From assembly GCA_036852015.1 (NCBI GenBank), contig JAANDG010000473.1:1-64000 (forward strand): DNA of 64,000 nt. The letters run 5' to 3'. Positions 24,083 through 37,662 of the stretch are shown here, piece after piece (the first letter of the stretch is position 1; each line of letters starts with the position of its first letter). This stretch comes from Pelodera strongyloides (Eukaryota; Nematoda; Chromadorea; Rhabditida; Rhabditidae). Under the pieces are notes generated by a model, which worked only from the letters and a program-made list of their open reading frames with translations, was not told where the DNA came from and did no database searches. The translations under genes and the position numbers were made by a program.

Positions 24083-27000
24083 TTAACCTCCACCTCTCAT
24101 CTTCTTGACAATTGCGGCTTGATCGTGGTCCGATACAAACTGATACTCAGCTACTTGTACATGAAGCGAACCAAGTCCCGACGAGAGAGTTCTCACCATC
24201 GAAGAGAGTCCAGACATCTCAGCCAGAGGCAAACGCGCACATATCACCACGCAGCCACTCGCTACAAACGGGATAAGAATAATTATTAATATAATAACAA
24301 AATCATTACTAATATACTAATAACTATATACAAGAAGAGACTCGGAAAGAAATAGATCGACACCGACCGACAGTGTAACAACTGAAGTTACAGATTTCTG
24401 ACTTCAGCTCTACCAACAAGAAACGACAATAGCGTTAAAGGAATATGTATGCCCTTTTTGAAGTTAAGCTGTATTAATAGAATGTGTATTCCTCATTAAG
24501 GAAACAACACCAAAAATTGTTAAAAGTTTCCCATTTAAAAGAAAATGATTTTCAAAGTTCACCTTTTCCATAGTAAACGCGTTTACTGCCACCCTGGCTT
24601 ACACGGCAGTTCTGATGGAGCAAAAATTTAGCATGTGTGCATACATCGGCATATAGCTTGCAACAGCGACATGTTTGCATACAAATGAGAATATTCGAAT
24701 TTACATATTCAGTCGCCTACTTAAATTCATGTCTAGTGTGGAAACTCTAGTTTCGCAGTTGTTTTGCTCATTTTGAGTGCCTACATATTCCCTTTAAAGC
24801 GAAATACCGGTCGGTTTTTTCAAACGCATCGCGGACAACTTTAACGGATTTATGCTAATTTACTCGAAGTTAATTCGATTTGTTATCCTAATGTGTGTAC
24901 ATTTACATATGCTGCATAAGAATTTAAGAATGCTGGTGCACTCGATGCGTTTCAAAAACCGGAAGGTATTTCGCTTTAACAGAAAAAAAGGAAAAGATTG
25001 GAACTCACATGCTTCACCATCCGCGGAATCAATCTGAGCTCTTCGCTTTGCCAATTCTTGAAGCACAGAGTGCACAGCTACTTGCGCAGATGAGTCCTGA
25101 AGACGTATGCATAGGAGAGCTCAGTTTTTCATTACTTGGGTTAACACACATAGGGGGTGGTCACTATTTCTATCTTTCTATCTATTCATAACCCACTGCA
25201 TACACACAAAGGATAAAAAAATGGATGATGAAGAAAAATAGAAAACTTAAACTTAAATGACCGCTAAGGAGTGATAATATGAGCATAGGATAAAGACACA
25301 AAATGGTGGACTACAATAAATAATATGTTTGCTCAACAAAACTATACGTCTTCTATAGTTCACTTAACGCATTTCACAAAATAATATTGCTTACCTGCAG
25401 TGTGATTTCCACTTTCATAACCGGTTCGATCAGTCGAGCTCCGCTCTTCACAAGTGCCTCATCTATACAACGACTGGCGCATGCCGACACTAAATGGTAC
25501 TGGTACTCGAACTTGGACTTCGAAGAAACACAACAAAACAATTAACCATAAGAAATCATAGCCTTGAAATATGTTACATTCCTCGTATTTCTGAAACATG
25601 TTACCGAAATCGAAACTGTGTCGTAGACCGCAGGTCTGTGATAGACTCAACACACCACGCACACCCACACACATGTTCAACTCAACAAACTAAATTAAAA
25701 CGGTATAACATCCGGTTTTAAAACTTAAATTGAACACCTGCATTCCCATACGTTGTATGCAAATGAGAAAACAAGTATCGTGCAGTACATACACTACGTA
25801 ACGTAGGAATATAGCCGATACATACAAAAACCAGATGTTATACCGCTTTAATAACCCAATCACATGACACAATCAAAACTCACAAAGTGCCGGGTTTAGC
25901 CTCCCTCCACTGGCCACTAAACCCTTGAGCGTGATCTCGACATTGGCCACAGGGAAGCCCAGAACCGGTCCATTGTGCAGCGCATTCGCACATCCCTCAT
26001 TAATCGCTCGCATCCAATCGGCTCTGATAAAAGGGGCGTCGGCCGGGAGGTCCACAGAGATCTAAAGATTGCTTTTAGTATTTTTCTGATTACTGGTTTG
26101 ATCTTTTCTATCGTTTTATGAATGAATTTTTGTATTTCATACGAGAAACAAAGGAATCAACCCCTTGAAGTTTCATCGTTTACATATGTCGCCAGAGAAA
26201 CATCTCGTTTTCACTCCTTTACATCAGTTTCGTCTTGAGAACAACGTATATACCACAGAACAATAATACTATTAGTTATTATTACTGTTTATGGTAATGG
26301 TGATATGCTTGATATCACCAACACAATAAATGTTACCCAAATCGATGTATCACTGAATAGAATAAATCGTTTAATCTAAAGAAGACCGACAACGAGAGAG
26401 TGCCAGACGGAGAGAGAGAGAGGGAGAGAAAGAGAGATATGGAGACAGGGAGAGAGAGAAAGAAACGAGAAAGAGCTAGACGGAGAAAGACGAAACCAGA
26501 GAGAGAAAGAAACGAGAAAGAGCTAGACGGAGAAAGACGAAACCGGACAGCGAGACCGGAAGAGGAGCTAGACTTAACTAGAGTACACCCACCTTCTTGA
26601 ACTTTCCAACACTCTCCTTCGGCTCTACAACCATTGTCAACGAACACGACTGGGCGCGGTTCTTTTCCCCGAGCGTATCTTCAACCGACGACGTATGTTC
26701 CGTGGTTTCTGCGATCACTTCGCGATAGCCAACCTAAAGAATCACAACAAAATTCAGAGGTAAATTCTAACTAACGGGGAGTCACTCAACAAAACTTAAA
26801 TACTCAACTAAAATACGGCAGACTGACATTGTCTTCAAGCATACAAGTGCAACATCCCACATACACACGTACGTTGCAATTCATGCTGCCATATTACTTT
26901 TCACATAGGTCGGTTAGACCCTACCTACAGGACTATGCTTATTAAAAGGCCAGTTAGAGGGTTAGTTAACTGCAACCCGAAATCGAAAAAAAATTGTATC

Positions 27001-30000
27001 AAGTTACTACAACGACTATCGCTTCTAGTAAACGAGGTTGATTCTAATTTCTAATTCTAACTGAACCTAAAACTGTCATCTAAGAATCAAAATTCGAAAC
27101 CAGGAGCTCACCAGTAGTGGGCCAACAAAGACATTCAGTCCGTATCCTCTCACGAGCCTGTCCTTGATCACTTCGAGATGTAGTTCGCCCATCGTTTCCA
27201 CAACCTGAAAACGCATATCGGTTTCATAGATCGATTGCTTTCTTGACAAACACCGATACAACAGGTGAGGGTGTCATCTCGAGGGTCACCTTCATCTAGG
27301 CTAGACATCTAGATGCTCCGAAAGTGTTGCAAAACAGCAAAACCCTCAGTCACCCCTTATATTCTGACTGGAGACACTCACTCAGTAACTAATTGCGCGT
27401 TTTATTTAGATCAATAACAAGAACGCTAGCCCGAAGACGTCGAGCAATTTGCCATCTGGAACTCGTCGCCTAATGCTCAGGATCCCTGAGGAACAAATCA
27501 TAAGCTCACTTTGAAACTGTATTATACCACGCTTGAATAAAGGTGCGCGCTTTTGAAGCGTAAAAAGATTTAAAGACTCTGACTGTCCCACAGTCCCAGA
27601 CCAAAGTCGCCGAAATGGTAGGCTACTGCAACTGGGTGACACTGATGGATCTACTCATACGAAACGACTTATTCACAAAGCAATCGATAGACTATTCAAT
27701 CAATTATCAACTGATAAACCTACCGTCTGTCCAGTCTCATTATCCAGCCTCACTCTCAAACTCGGATCTTCGACGCACAATTCCTTCAGCGCTCTTTCCA
27801 GTTCATGCGTGGCGCCTGACGTGGGCGGCTCGACGCAACAAAAGTACACAGGCTCGGGTGATTCGATTCCTGAATGATATGATTAGAGTCGAGGACTATA
27901 ACATATATTCCTTGTTCACTGGTTCATTGTTTTTTTGGTGTGGTGCGTGGTGGTTAAACCAGGCTACTATGTCGATTTCTCTCCATATAGTAAAAAATTC
28001 CAAAAACAACCGGACGAAAGAATTCCGAAAGACAGGGATGCCAGATAGGTACTGTGGCAAAGGCGGTTAACACAAACATATCATTCATCATATTCACTGT
28101 TTTTCCAACATAACAGAACTACGAACGAAAAATAAAACACGGAAAATCGTATTATATAAAGGAGAAGAAGAGTTTGTGGTTTTGTGTGAACGAGACGAAA
28201 ATTGAATATCTAAAGTACACTCTCGGGTATAAAGGAGAGTCGATTCGCAGTTTTGAGCAAATCAAAATGCTCAGTCACTAATTTTTAGTTTTTCTACTTT
28301 CCACACTTTTGGTAAAAGTAACTTTTTGCAACTCTTCAAAATAAGAAAATAGATTCATATCGCAGAAGTTTCATATAACTATCCCCGTTTTCGACTTATG
28401 GCCTCGGTAGGCGCCTCAGGCAGCGATAGAAGTATGGATAGTATATAGTAAAGCTGTACTATGCATAAGGAAATACGTATTAAAAAAATTACCTGCAAGT
28501 ACCACCGAGTCGCGATCACCTTTAACGCTCGGTACAACATCCACTCTGAAATTCACACACCTAAGAGTTAAAAGATGTACCATAATCACGTCATACCAGA
28601 ACCACAAGATCGAACGGCTACCCCAAAATTGTCAAAATTAAATGCAGTTGCTGAAACATTACGCTTTTCGCACGAGTAAGTTATGGCCAACGCCTAATTC
28701 ACATAGTGCCACATTCACTACCTCACATAGTGCGGACGTGCGGTACAGTTCGTGAACCACGCAACGTTTCCTAATGTTTTGTCATAAGAAACGAAGGGGG
28801 AAGGAGTTCTTCAAAATCGACAAAACAACGAGGATTGTGGATGATCTTGAACAATGAAAACAACCCTAACCTGTGTTGCAGGATATCATGCGCATGTTTT
28901 CTATGCGTGTCATGTTCTTGATCCTTGAACGTTTGCAACATTTCAGAATGTCTGGCGGCAGCTTCGGCACCCAGAGACTCACTGAAATACAATAAATTCT
29001 TCCACTTCCGTAAATCCGTTTCCAAACAGACCAAATGCTAGATTGGGCTCATAACTCACTCCTCATGTCTCACGGGAAACGGTAATAGCCTTTTTGCGTT
29101 TGCTCAACAACAAACGTAATTATAGCGGAAAAATATACATAAAAATGTACACGATCAAAAAAAAAGTCAAACATGAGCCGAAATCAACTACGGAAAACTA
29201 CCGCAAAACACGACGTCATCCCTGACAATATCTCTCCAACGTCTAGTTTTCACGCGCTAAGGCTATTCAGCTTATATCTACTCCGTGTCGACTCTACGTC
29301 CTACGTCCAGAATGAGAATGGCTTAAAACGCTGCGGTTAGAAATCACACGAGTAAGTATTATATTTAACTGTTGAAGAAAACCCACGTGGCTAGCAACGT
29401 GTCCCCAGTGATAGTCGATTCCAGTCCCGAAATTACAGCAATATTCCCGGCCGTAATTGACGACGCCGGCTGAAGTTCATCGCTGAACGGCACGAACAGC
29501 TGGAAAATACACTGAATTAAAGTGGTATGACAGGTGGTTCTGAAGTGTTTCCCTTACAACTACATACTCCATTAGTACATTGCTAAATTTCAAAAATGGA
29601 TATAAAGGTTCACGAGAGCTAAACTTAATGTTTCAACTTGTGCATTTATTTGTGGACTTCTTCAGCAGCCTGATTCTTTATCAAGCATGTTTATTTAGCA
29701 CATTCCTAACATACACATACGTTGCGGATTTTCAGTTTATACACGGGCATGGCTATTAAAAATTAAAAGTTAGTCATGAGGACGAAAATTGTAATGTTTC
29801 AGCACCCGCATTTATTTTTTGCTTTTTTTAGTAAGGAATATTAATAATTTTCCTTTTTCTAGCACCGTGATATTGCTATGCTACAATAAAAAAATATACT
29901 CTACATTTTCATAGACTTAAGGGGTGCTCGAACGGCTGGCTGTAACGAAAAATAATGGAAATTACGAAGAAAAAAATAAAGATCCAACCTTCACGGGTCC

Positions 30001-32232
30001 CTCACTCTTCCCTCTATTCGGATTGAACACGGTCGTGTTATTCTTCAATGTTCCCGTGTAGACACGCACGTAACTCAGCTGACCGCGTCGCTTTTCGTGA
30101 CCAATCTACATAGACAGGATAGTTAAATTAGAACCAAGAAGTCAAATGTCCACAAGTCCACAACAATTAATCACTAAGAGTCTCTACGTTCAAGACTCAC
30201 CGTTTTCCCTGTATGACATACAGAATGTCATGGCATAAACATCATTATGGTAGACTAGTTCACGTAACCGTAAGATATCATAACCCAATCTCCAATTCAA
30301 ATGGATCAATCATAAATAAGCTATATGCAAATTTCGTGCACCAGTTTCGGAGTAACTATGGGTTGTATGCAAATGACGACCATATACACCATGTAATAAC
30401 TTCTAATATGCAGAAACCCTACCTTGAAAACCAACGCACTAAGCTCGTCTCCAAAAAGATCGCGCAGTTCTTGGTTTCTCTCGCTTGGCGACGGTAGATA
30501 ATCAACTACGGAATCCAGTACTGGCTTAACACTCGACGAACATCTGAATAATAAACTCTGGACATAAAAGACTTTGACCAGCTTTCACTCATAAATAAAT
30601 AAGCAAGGGCGACAGGCGTCTGACAATGAGCCAATACGTGCCAGTGGCGGATTTTGTGAAAATAGTAGTTAGCCGTTATGTCAATTACGCCGACCAATAG
30701 TAATTGACTTAACGGGATACGGAATAAGTGTTACTGACCTCGCACCAAAAATGGAAGAAATAAGAATAAGAATAAATCAAACCTGAGCGCAGTGCCACAA
30801 GAAACCGCACATCCAGACCCCGAGAGAGTAGCACGGCGAAGGGCTAAACAAGACATACAATAAAGCTTCACTTATTATAGGCCGTCAAAAATTTCGCTTA
30901 TCATAGGCTGTCAAAACAATTAGTATACAGGGCATAAAACTCGTCGGGAAAAGCTCAAAACCACCATCCAAATATATGTAGTGTTTCCGAAACTTGTATC
31001 TCTTTATGATACGTTTCTGATTTTCACCATACCTAATATTCTAATCCCGACGGTGGTATGGCTTGGCTACGAGCTCAAGACCACCGTCTAAATTTATGCA
31101 ATGTGCTAATTCGGATGGTGGTTTCGTCGGTCAGAGCGTCAACGAGTTTATGCCATGTTATTATAGCCCTCAAAAATGTAGCACACATATTTAATTACAA
31201 TAGAATCAATCCAAACAGCAAGGCTAACAATTACAATAGTCGTTTTCTCAAAGATAACGTAAAGAATTCGAATTCCCAAACCCACACACTTACCTTATCT
31301 TACACACTAACAATACACTATTCTACGGGCCTACAATAATTACAATACAATTACAATAGTCACAATTGAATAACATTTTTAATTAGTATCTAATTACCAC
31401 CCACCACTATTGATCTGTTCACTCTCAACTTTGTTCGAATCCCCTTGCAATATGTCCAAGAAATACGCCATGAACTCGTCGTCAACTTCGGCCAATGAAT
31501 ACAAAAGTTCTTCGCGTTTTTCAAAATACGCGTCGGACTCACGGGATGATTCCTGAAAGTGGAATTTACTTTACAATGATAGTGGTTGTATGTTTCGATG
31601 TGCGCGTCTAAGACCGTACAACGATGGTGCGCGGCGAAAAAACGCAGGTGAGCCTACATACCGCCCAGTCTTCGCCAGACAATTGCCAGATCCTTGCGAG
31701 CACAGAGCACTGATTCACGAAAATCCGGCGAAGGTTGGGGGAAGCCGCCGCGCACCCAACCATCTCGCCCGGAATAAATTGTCGCATTTTCGCGCCCCTG
31801 AGTTTCGTTAGTGTTATTGTCAACTAAGCTATTCGACGGCCAGCTTTACTAGCATTCCTCAAAAATGAATAAATAAATACAGTTGCTGAAACATTACCAT
31901 TTTTAGCATGTGATATGTGATTAGTGATTAGCCACGTAAACGCAATTGTGGAATTGGAAATACAATACGTACTGATACGGAAAAAAATCGTAGTGCTAAT
32001 GCCTTTGCTAATATATTGCATACTGCAAAGATAGCATACTTGTACTTGCTTTAATTTCTGTATTCCGATTTGCTACACTGGACAATGCTCTCTACGTCAA
32101 ACGCAAATGTCGCAAGAAGGGAGCAATTAAAGAGGAGGATAATTAAAGAACAGAACAACTAGGATGTTGTTCTGCGAATTCGCACCGGAAAAACTGCGAA
32201 TTCGCACCGGAAAAAAACCAAAAAATTCTCTT

Positions 32233-32300
<68 letters not shown>

Positions 32301-35300
32301 GTCTCACCTGAGAGAGAGTAGACATCGAAGAAATCCCTCCAGACTACGGTAAACCATGACGATAAAACAAAAAAACCGCCTGAAATAAAAAAAAAATAGA
32401 TTTAAAATGTTTATTATTCATTAGAAAAAAGGACACGAACAACAAATCAACTATTGTACAGACTTAACAACAAAATTATGGCAAGGGTTCGTAAACTCGC
32501 AAGTCAAAAATAGAGTAAAAATGTAAAACAAAGAGTGCTCGGTGTAAAGGGTACGCTACACAAAAAAACAAGGCAAGTGGACAAAAGTTCCCTTTAGAAA
32601 CAAATGCTACCAAAAACTATCACAAGATAAAGCGAGAAGGAAAAAATTAGGAATTCTCACTGAGCTGACTGGCGGAAAAAAATTTACATCCGGAAAAATA
32701 AGTGACTTAAACTTCTCGCCTAAAAGCCTTAGACGCCTCCTGGAAAACAGCAAAATAAGGGAAAATCTACACAAATAAAACGAAAATTACATTAATGAAC
32801 AATGTACAGCTTAGAGGGGAACAAGAAAACATTATTAGTAAGGAACTACTGCTCACTTGTTTTGGACCTATTCGAGCACAGAGCATTTTGATTCCTCAGC
32901 CTATGCCCGCAGATCTTGCAAATAACCACGGTCTCCTTGAATGGTTCCTCGAAAATATCACAAAAATACTGATTATTTTATAGTTGGGTTGGAACCTGAA
33001 AACGCATTTCGTAGATGTAGACTTTTCATTACTTGCGTAGCATAAAATTGGAATTCGAATCTCTACGACTTACCGATTTTATCAATTTAAGCGTGGCTCT
33101 CACATCGTTCGCAGAAAAACAAGGTTGACTTCCTATTCCATAGATAAGCCTTGACATTTCAAATAGTTCTTCTAGCTCTTTATCCGACCGGCTTCTTTGT
33201 ATCGTACAATAATTACTAGACTTCACAGGGGCCATAGGGACTCTAGGCCAGCAGGCGCATTTAAGCAAATATGCAGGGCGCCCTTCATTTGTAGAAGGCC
33301 GGGGGAAAAGCCACCGAACGGGGCGGGGCCCGACATGGCACTTTGCCGAGCCTTGCATTTATAAGCGCGCGAAAATTGGGATTTAAAATTTTGCGAAGCA
33401 GCAGCCGTCATATTTCGCGACCGACCACCGAGGCCGAGGGCTAAGGCGCTAGGGGAACGTGTTTAGCTAATGTCGCAAGTTCGATCCTGTCATTTCTGCG
33501 AAGTTCTAGGTACTTATGTATGTTGTGTTTCCGTGTGTAAGTTCGTGGTTGGTTAGTTAAAACGGTGTATTTTCTTTTTCTGCCCGTTTCAAAACGGCCC
33601 GTTTGTGGCCCTCTCACAAAAGCCTCAGGGCGTACCCAGGGCACCCTCTAAGGCCGGTAACGGGCCAGCCCCGTTCCACAGAAAAGGGCACGCCTTCGGG
33701 CCTAGAGTCACCTGAGGCAAACAAACCCACAATTAGTTAATAAAACCGCAATAAACAGTCAATTCACAACACATACGAACCACAAAACGACTAAAATATA
33801 ATGAATTCGCAATTTTACCTTGGGCAAAAAAATTAGAAGCTTTTCTCTAACGGCCGCCATATCCTCCATTATTGGACTGTCAAAAACTTGTTCCTCCACA
33901 AATGAACCGTTGCCTTGTATGGCTTGAATTGTGTGCGGTTGTTGCGACTATAAATTTTTTATAAGCTTAGTATACAGCACTATGTAAATTCGTCCAACTA
34001 ACATACAACGATAACTTTGAAAATAGCAAGGTAACCATACAACAGATACCGGATATAAATAATAAAAGAACAGAGTGTCCAGTATCCGTCCTCCTTGTCC
34101 TCTTATTGCCAAGTGACACGGATAAGAGGGGGGAAAAATTGGATACATGTTGGAAACTATAAACTAAATGATACCAAAAATATACTTACCACTTTACCAC
34201 ATTGAGTTGTTCATCAATATCATCTGGAAATTGATATTCATCGAATTGCGTATGGTATTCATCCGCATTTGGCATGTGCACGTCTGCCCGATCAAAACCC
34301 TTCACTTCTTGCGTCATTTCTTAAACAACTGACATAATTCATTGAACCAATACAAACTAAATTAAAATCTGCAGTAGTGTATCATTTTCAAATGTAGATC
34401 TGCGGTGGCAGACATAATAGTAAAACTCGCTTATTAATTTACCAATTTTCAACCCTCACCTTCTTCGCTTTCACTTGCATCCTCTAATGAGGCCGGCTTA
34501 CTTGCCAATAATCTCCTCCGAAGTTTAAGTTTATTTCTGCTGCTCAATCTCCGATTGTTCATGCTAAATGATAATTGAAAATTGCGGTGCTATGGATCAA
34601 AATCTCTTCAACATATACAAAAAAGGTAGAAGAATTAATAACAATAAATAGAATAGAGAACATAAAAGCTACAAAAACGACGCGGCGACCGACACTGAAA
34701 ATGACAACAACTGAAGGCCTAAGATTACAAAAGAACATTTATTGTAAAATTTAGCCAGAAACAAACACACCACTAGCTAGATTTACAAGCAGAAAGCCGC
34801 CTTGAATAACACCTTAACACTAAAAACGTATACTAACTAAAAGTAAAGAAACAACAATTACTATACAAAAATGACGCGCGCTGGGTAGGCGGGACCCAAA
34901 ATAAATCGTGAACGCACAAAAATACAGGAACCTGTCGCACATTATACTTTTGTATTGCGTACAGACACGTACATTAGCAAATGTGGCTGTCAGAGGGGAG
35001 CGGGGCGTAGGATGAATACTTTTTCGCACCGGATTTCGGCCGAGTTCGCACCGAAATACTGATTTCCGGTGCGAATTCGCACAGAATGTGGAGGAGTCTG
35101 CGATTTCGCACCGGATTTGTTGCCGGTGCGAATTTGGAAAGTTTGCTGTGCGAATTCGCACAGCCCTACTTTTCCGGTGCGAATTCGCAGTTCATTAACA
35201 GAGAAAGAAAAGAGTAGAGACCAATTTTCAACAAAAAAAAGTACTCACCGTTATAGGAGTCCAGAGTGAATCATCCCTCTGCGTTCCCAGTGACACATGG

Positions 35301-37380
35301 GATCCATCTAATAGATTCACAATGCCCGACAGTTGCCCACTATCACTATATATGGGCAATGTGGTCAAAAGTGCTGAAAAGGGAACTACAGTACTACAGA
35401 AATAAGTAAACTAAACTCGTGTAGATAGACTGTAAAATACAACTGCTAAATATAGCGAAAATCAATTGTGAAAAGATACTTACGAACCACCATATCATAC
35501 CTATACAATAACGAACATTACCACGGGTGAATATACTAAAAATAAGAGTGACTACTAACTACTAATTACCGTTCACTTTACAGAAAACTATCAACAATAA
35601 CAAAACAGGGAATGTAGAATCAATTCCAACACCACCAACCAAAACCGAACCAAAAGCCATCGACTATCTACCAGAGTAACTCAAAATCAAAACAACAGTC
35701 AGCCATAAATTATAAATTAAACACAGAACCAAAAACCAACTTTTCACTCCGAGTTTCTGTTGTATGGAGTCCAGTGATCGATTCAAATCCGCGCCCGGTT
35801 TATCCATTTTATTTATAAAGAACGTGGAGGGTAGTGTAAATTTTGACGCCTGCCGCCAAACAGTCAATGTTTGGGCCTGAATATAAATATATTGTATGTA
35901 TAAGTATGTGACATGTGCTAATATTACTATTTAATCGATGAATGAATAGTTTATTGTAATCCGGAATACGGAAAAGTGGCCTCTCCCAGTATAAATTCCG
36001 TGCTTAAATGGATGTGGTTTCTTTAGCTTATAGCTTAGTGATATACCGTTTTAGTAAAACACCGTGTTTCGGTCAGCTAAATTTTGCTTCCGGAGGCGGT
36101 TCGTGCGTGTTTTCACGCACCAACCTGTACCCCCGTGAAAAACAAAGCGAAAGTTGCGTAAACTTTGAAAAATAAACCTAATCTACCTGAACTCCGGCAG
36201 AACCATCCAACACAGTTACAACTCCATCCAAAACACGGGCACATCTTTAAAATAGATATTTAGAAACAAAACTTCACGTATCGTGTCGAAGTACACCGGT
36301 ACATCCTGAGTTAAACAAATCGTGACACAATCTAATTATTTGTACTACATTTCATACCAAATCACAAATTCACATGCAATACGAGTTTCTTTAATAACAA
36401 AGTCTTTATACATACCGTTCAACTTCCACTGTGAAATCCACATGTCCAGGCGTGTCAATCAAGTTTACACGATGTTTTCGCCACTCAAAGGTAACCGCAG
36501 CCGATTGTATTGTAATGCCTGAAATAAGAATAAACAAACAGTAAAGAAACATTGAAAACGGTTACTTTCCTCAACATTTAATATTCGAAAACGTGTTGTC
36601 CAATTCCCATACAGCAGAAATAATACCCCGCATAAGAGCAGCGTCACTTTCATAAGATCTACAACGTAGGGTAGGAAATAGATGTATATGTATGGCATGC
36701 ACCCGGTGGCTTGGTACTTTACATGGTACTCCAAAAAAAAAATAAGAAATACCTCTTTCTCGTTCCATATCCAGAAAGTCCGTAACGGTGTTTCCAGAAT
36801 CCACATCTCCAAACGACTTGGTCATTCCGGCGAGATATAACAACCTAAAATGAAAAAAAAATTGAATAAAGTATTAAGTATTCAACATATGAACATATAA
36901 GACACGTTATTGTGCAAATAGCAAATACCTGGCCTGACAGACTGATATAATACTAATAATACGGAATGCGACTGCTAAGACCATGATCATAACGCAGACT
37001 TGTATAAACTGGCGATTGCCCTCCACAAAATCAAACATAAAGCACAAAGTTAAATTTTAAAGGCACCTTTCGGTAACAGTAGTTTTTCCAGCATCAATGT
37101 GGGCAATAATGCCAATATTTCGCGTATCAGAAGAAGCGATGGAAGTTGGTTCACTGGTACGATCGCCATTCTGAATTAAACAATTAAAGCTCATAATCGG
37201 TGAATCATTAACGTCAATTAGAGCAACAACATGACCCAGAATGGAGAATATAAGAATATCAATTAACGTGCAAAGCAAGTTAGCAACTAATACCTTTCTT
37301 CCTGCTTTGTAGGATAATATTCGTTTTAGGTAAAGAGGCCAACTCCGGCGAGAGACCTGCAACATGCTGGAACAATGCAT
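24083..37380 (-). CDS. gfm-2: Mitochondrial elongation factor G2 (ribosome recycling GTPase), complete
   Basis: Twenty-one exons, all in phase: 37294-37380, 37067-37170, 36753-36844, 36416-36518, 36187-36244, 35741-35876, 35249-35373, 31405-31552, 30783-30843, 30423-30543, 29989-30105, 29387-29499, 28871-28981, 28493-28545, 27724-27869, 27112-27204, 26593-26733, 25884-26061, 25395-25489, 25009-25096, 24083-24261. They encode 782 residues, the usual length for metazoan EF-G2. Visible: a basic presequence (about 1-30), G1 AHIDAGKT (52-59), switch I ERERGITIQ, G3 DTPGH (116-120), G4 NKMD (170-173), then domains II-V including MGELHLE and [15 protein letters not shown]2 works with ribosome recycling factor to split mitochondrial ribosomes. 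EF-G1 is less likely because of the divergent, gap-rich linker before domain II. Two donors are weak (after 35741, GTTGGT; after 29387, GTGGGT used out of a longer frame). Intron 7 is 3.9 kb because of an inserted transposon. Confidence 0.93.
24794..24979. repeat. MITE, family TTAAAGCGAAATACCGGYC
   Basis: Inverted ends with a TTAA at each border, in the last intron of gfm-2 close to the donor of exon 25009-25096. Confidence 0.85.
25695..25851. repeat. MITE, family TTAAARCGGTATAACATC
   Basis: Left end TTAAAACGGTATAACATCCG, right end the inverse GATGTTATACCGCTTTAA, ending in TTTAA. It lies in the gfm-2 intron between exons 25395-25489 and 25884-26061. Confidence 0.85.
26390..26560. repeat. GA-rich tract with an internal 46-bp duplication
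   Basis: (GA)n sequence in a gfm-2 intron. The segment GAGAAAGAAACGAGAAAGAG followed by CTAGACGGAGAAAGACGAAA occurs twice in tandem (about 26451 and 26502). The charged open frames over it are not genes. Confidence 0.85.
27427..27566 (+). repeat. SINE tail fragment
   Basis: Contains the core CAATTTGCCATCTGGAACTC followed by GTCGCCTAATGCTCAGGA and the 3' motif TTGAAGCGTAAAA. The same core is at 52310-52500, 56441-56556 and 62157-62320. It lies in a gfm-2 intron and is truncated at the 5' end. Confidence 0.75.
32235..32299. repeat. Poly(T) tract, 65 bases
   Basis: An uninterrupted run near the left end of the transposon. Its length is likely unstable or affected by assembly. The poly-Lys and poly-Phe open frames across it are meaningless. 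Confidence 0.95.
32729..34562 (-). CDS. Transposon-borne protein, 207 residues, with C-x2-C near the C-terminus
   Basis: Exons 34460-34562, 34198-34319, 33819-33947, 33074-33220, 32857-32968 and 32729-32739 join in phase from ATG to TAA. The start is basic ([20 protein letters not shown]), the middle acidic, and the last long exon holds a zinc-binding-like motif, [17 protein letters not shown]. It has no recognisable DDE catalytic core, so it is either an accessory DNA-binding protein of the element, a truncated transposase, or the remains of one. It lies on the same strand as its host gfm-2, wholly inside one intron. The 11-nt last exon is the least certain part. The element at 33235-33713 lies in the intron immediately upstream of exon 33074-33220. 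Confidence 0.55.
33235..33713. mobile_element. Element with AGGTGACTCTAGGCCC ends, inserted in the transposon
   Basis: A diverged copy of the element at 37663-38220: left end AGGGACTCTAGGCC, right end GGCCTAGAGTCACCT, plus shared internal blocks (GCATTTAAGCAAATATGC, GCGCGCGAAAATTGGGATTT). It contains the same internal tRNA-like segment (GAGGCCGAGGGCTAAGGCGC ... GCAAGTTCGATCCTG). It lies inside an intron of the transposon gene. Confidence 0.85.
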
Positions 37381-37662
37381 ATAAGTATTTCGGAAGATTT
37401 TGAGCAAAGAATGACGAATAACAACGAAGGGCCGGAAAACAAGAAGCAAGGAAGAAATTGAACCAGAGAGTACGCGAAAGGCACATCGTGCCCCTCATTT
37501 TGCGCTCTTGAGCCTGAAACCCTAATTGTATCTTCAAAGACTATTGAACAAACCACAAACTAACAGACTCAAAGCAAAAATTCCATCCAAACGAATCGAA
37601 TGAATGAATCGAAAAATGTGAAATTTTTACTTCACAGTTCACAGTTCACAGAAAAATATCAT

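Larger units (their letters stand above)
32173..35189. mobile_element. DNA transposon, 3.0 kb, with terminal inverted repeats and 4-bp target duplication GTTC
   Basis: Ends are TGCGAATTCGCACCGGAAAA at the left and the exact inverse TTTTCCGGTGCGAATTCGCA at the right. GTTC flanks both sides (32169-32172 and 35190-35193), which fits a target-site duplication. The end motif is itself a palindrome (TGCGAATTCGCA). Subterminal copies of TTCGCACCGG or TGCGAATTCGCA recur, two at the left and about seven at the right (35023-35189), as expected of transposase binding sites. It is inserted in intron 7 of gfm-2, carries a 6-exon gene on the minus strand and a further inserted element (33235-33713). I cannot name the superfamily. 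Confidence 0.85.

Noticed and set aside
32143..32352. Poly-Lys and poly-Phe open frames
   Set aside because: Produced by the 65-base T tract inside the transposon.
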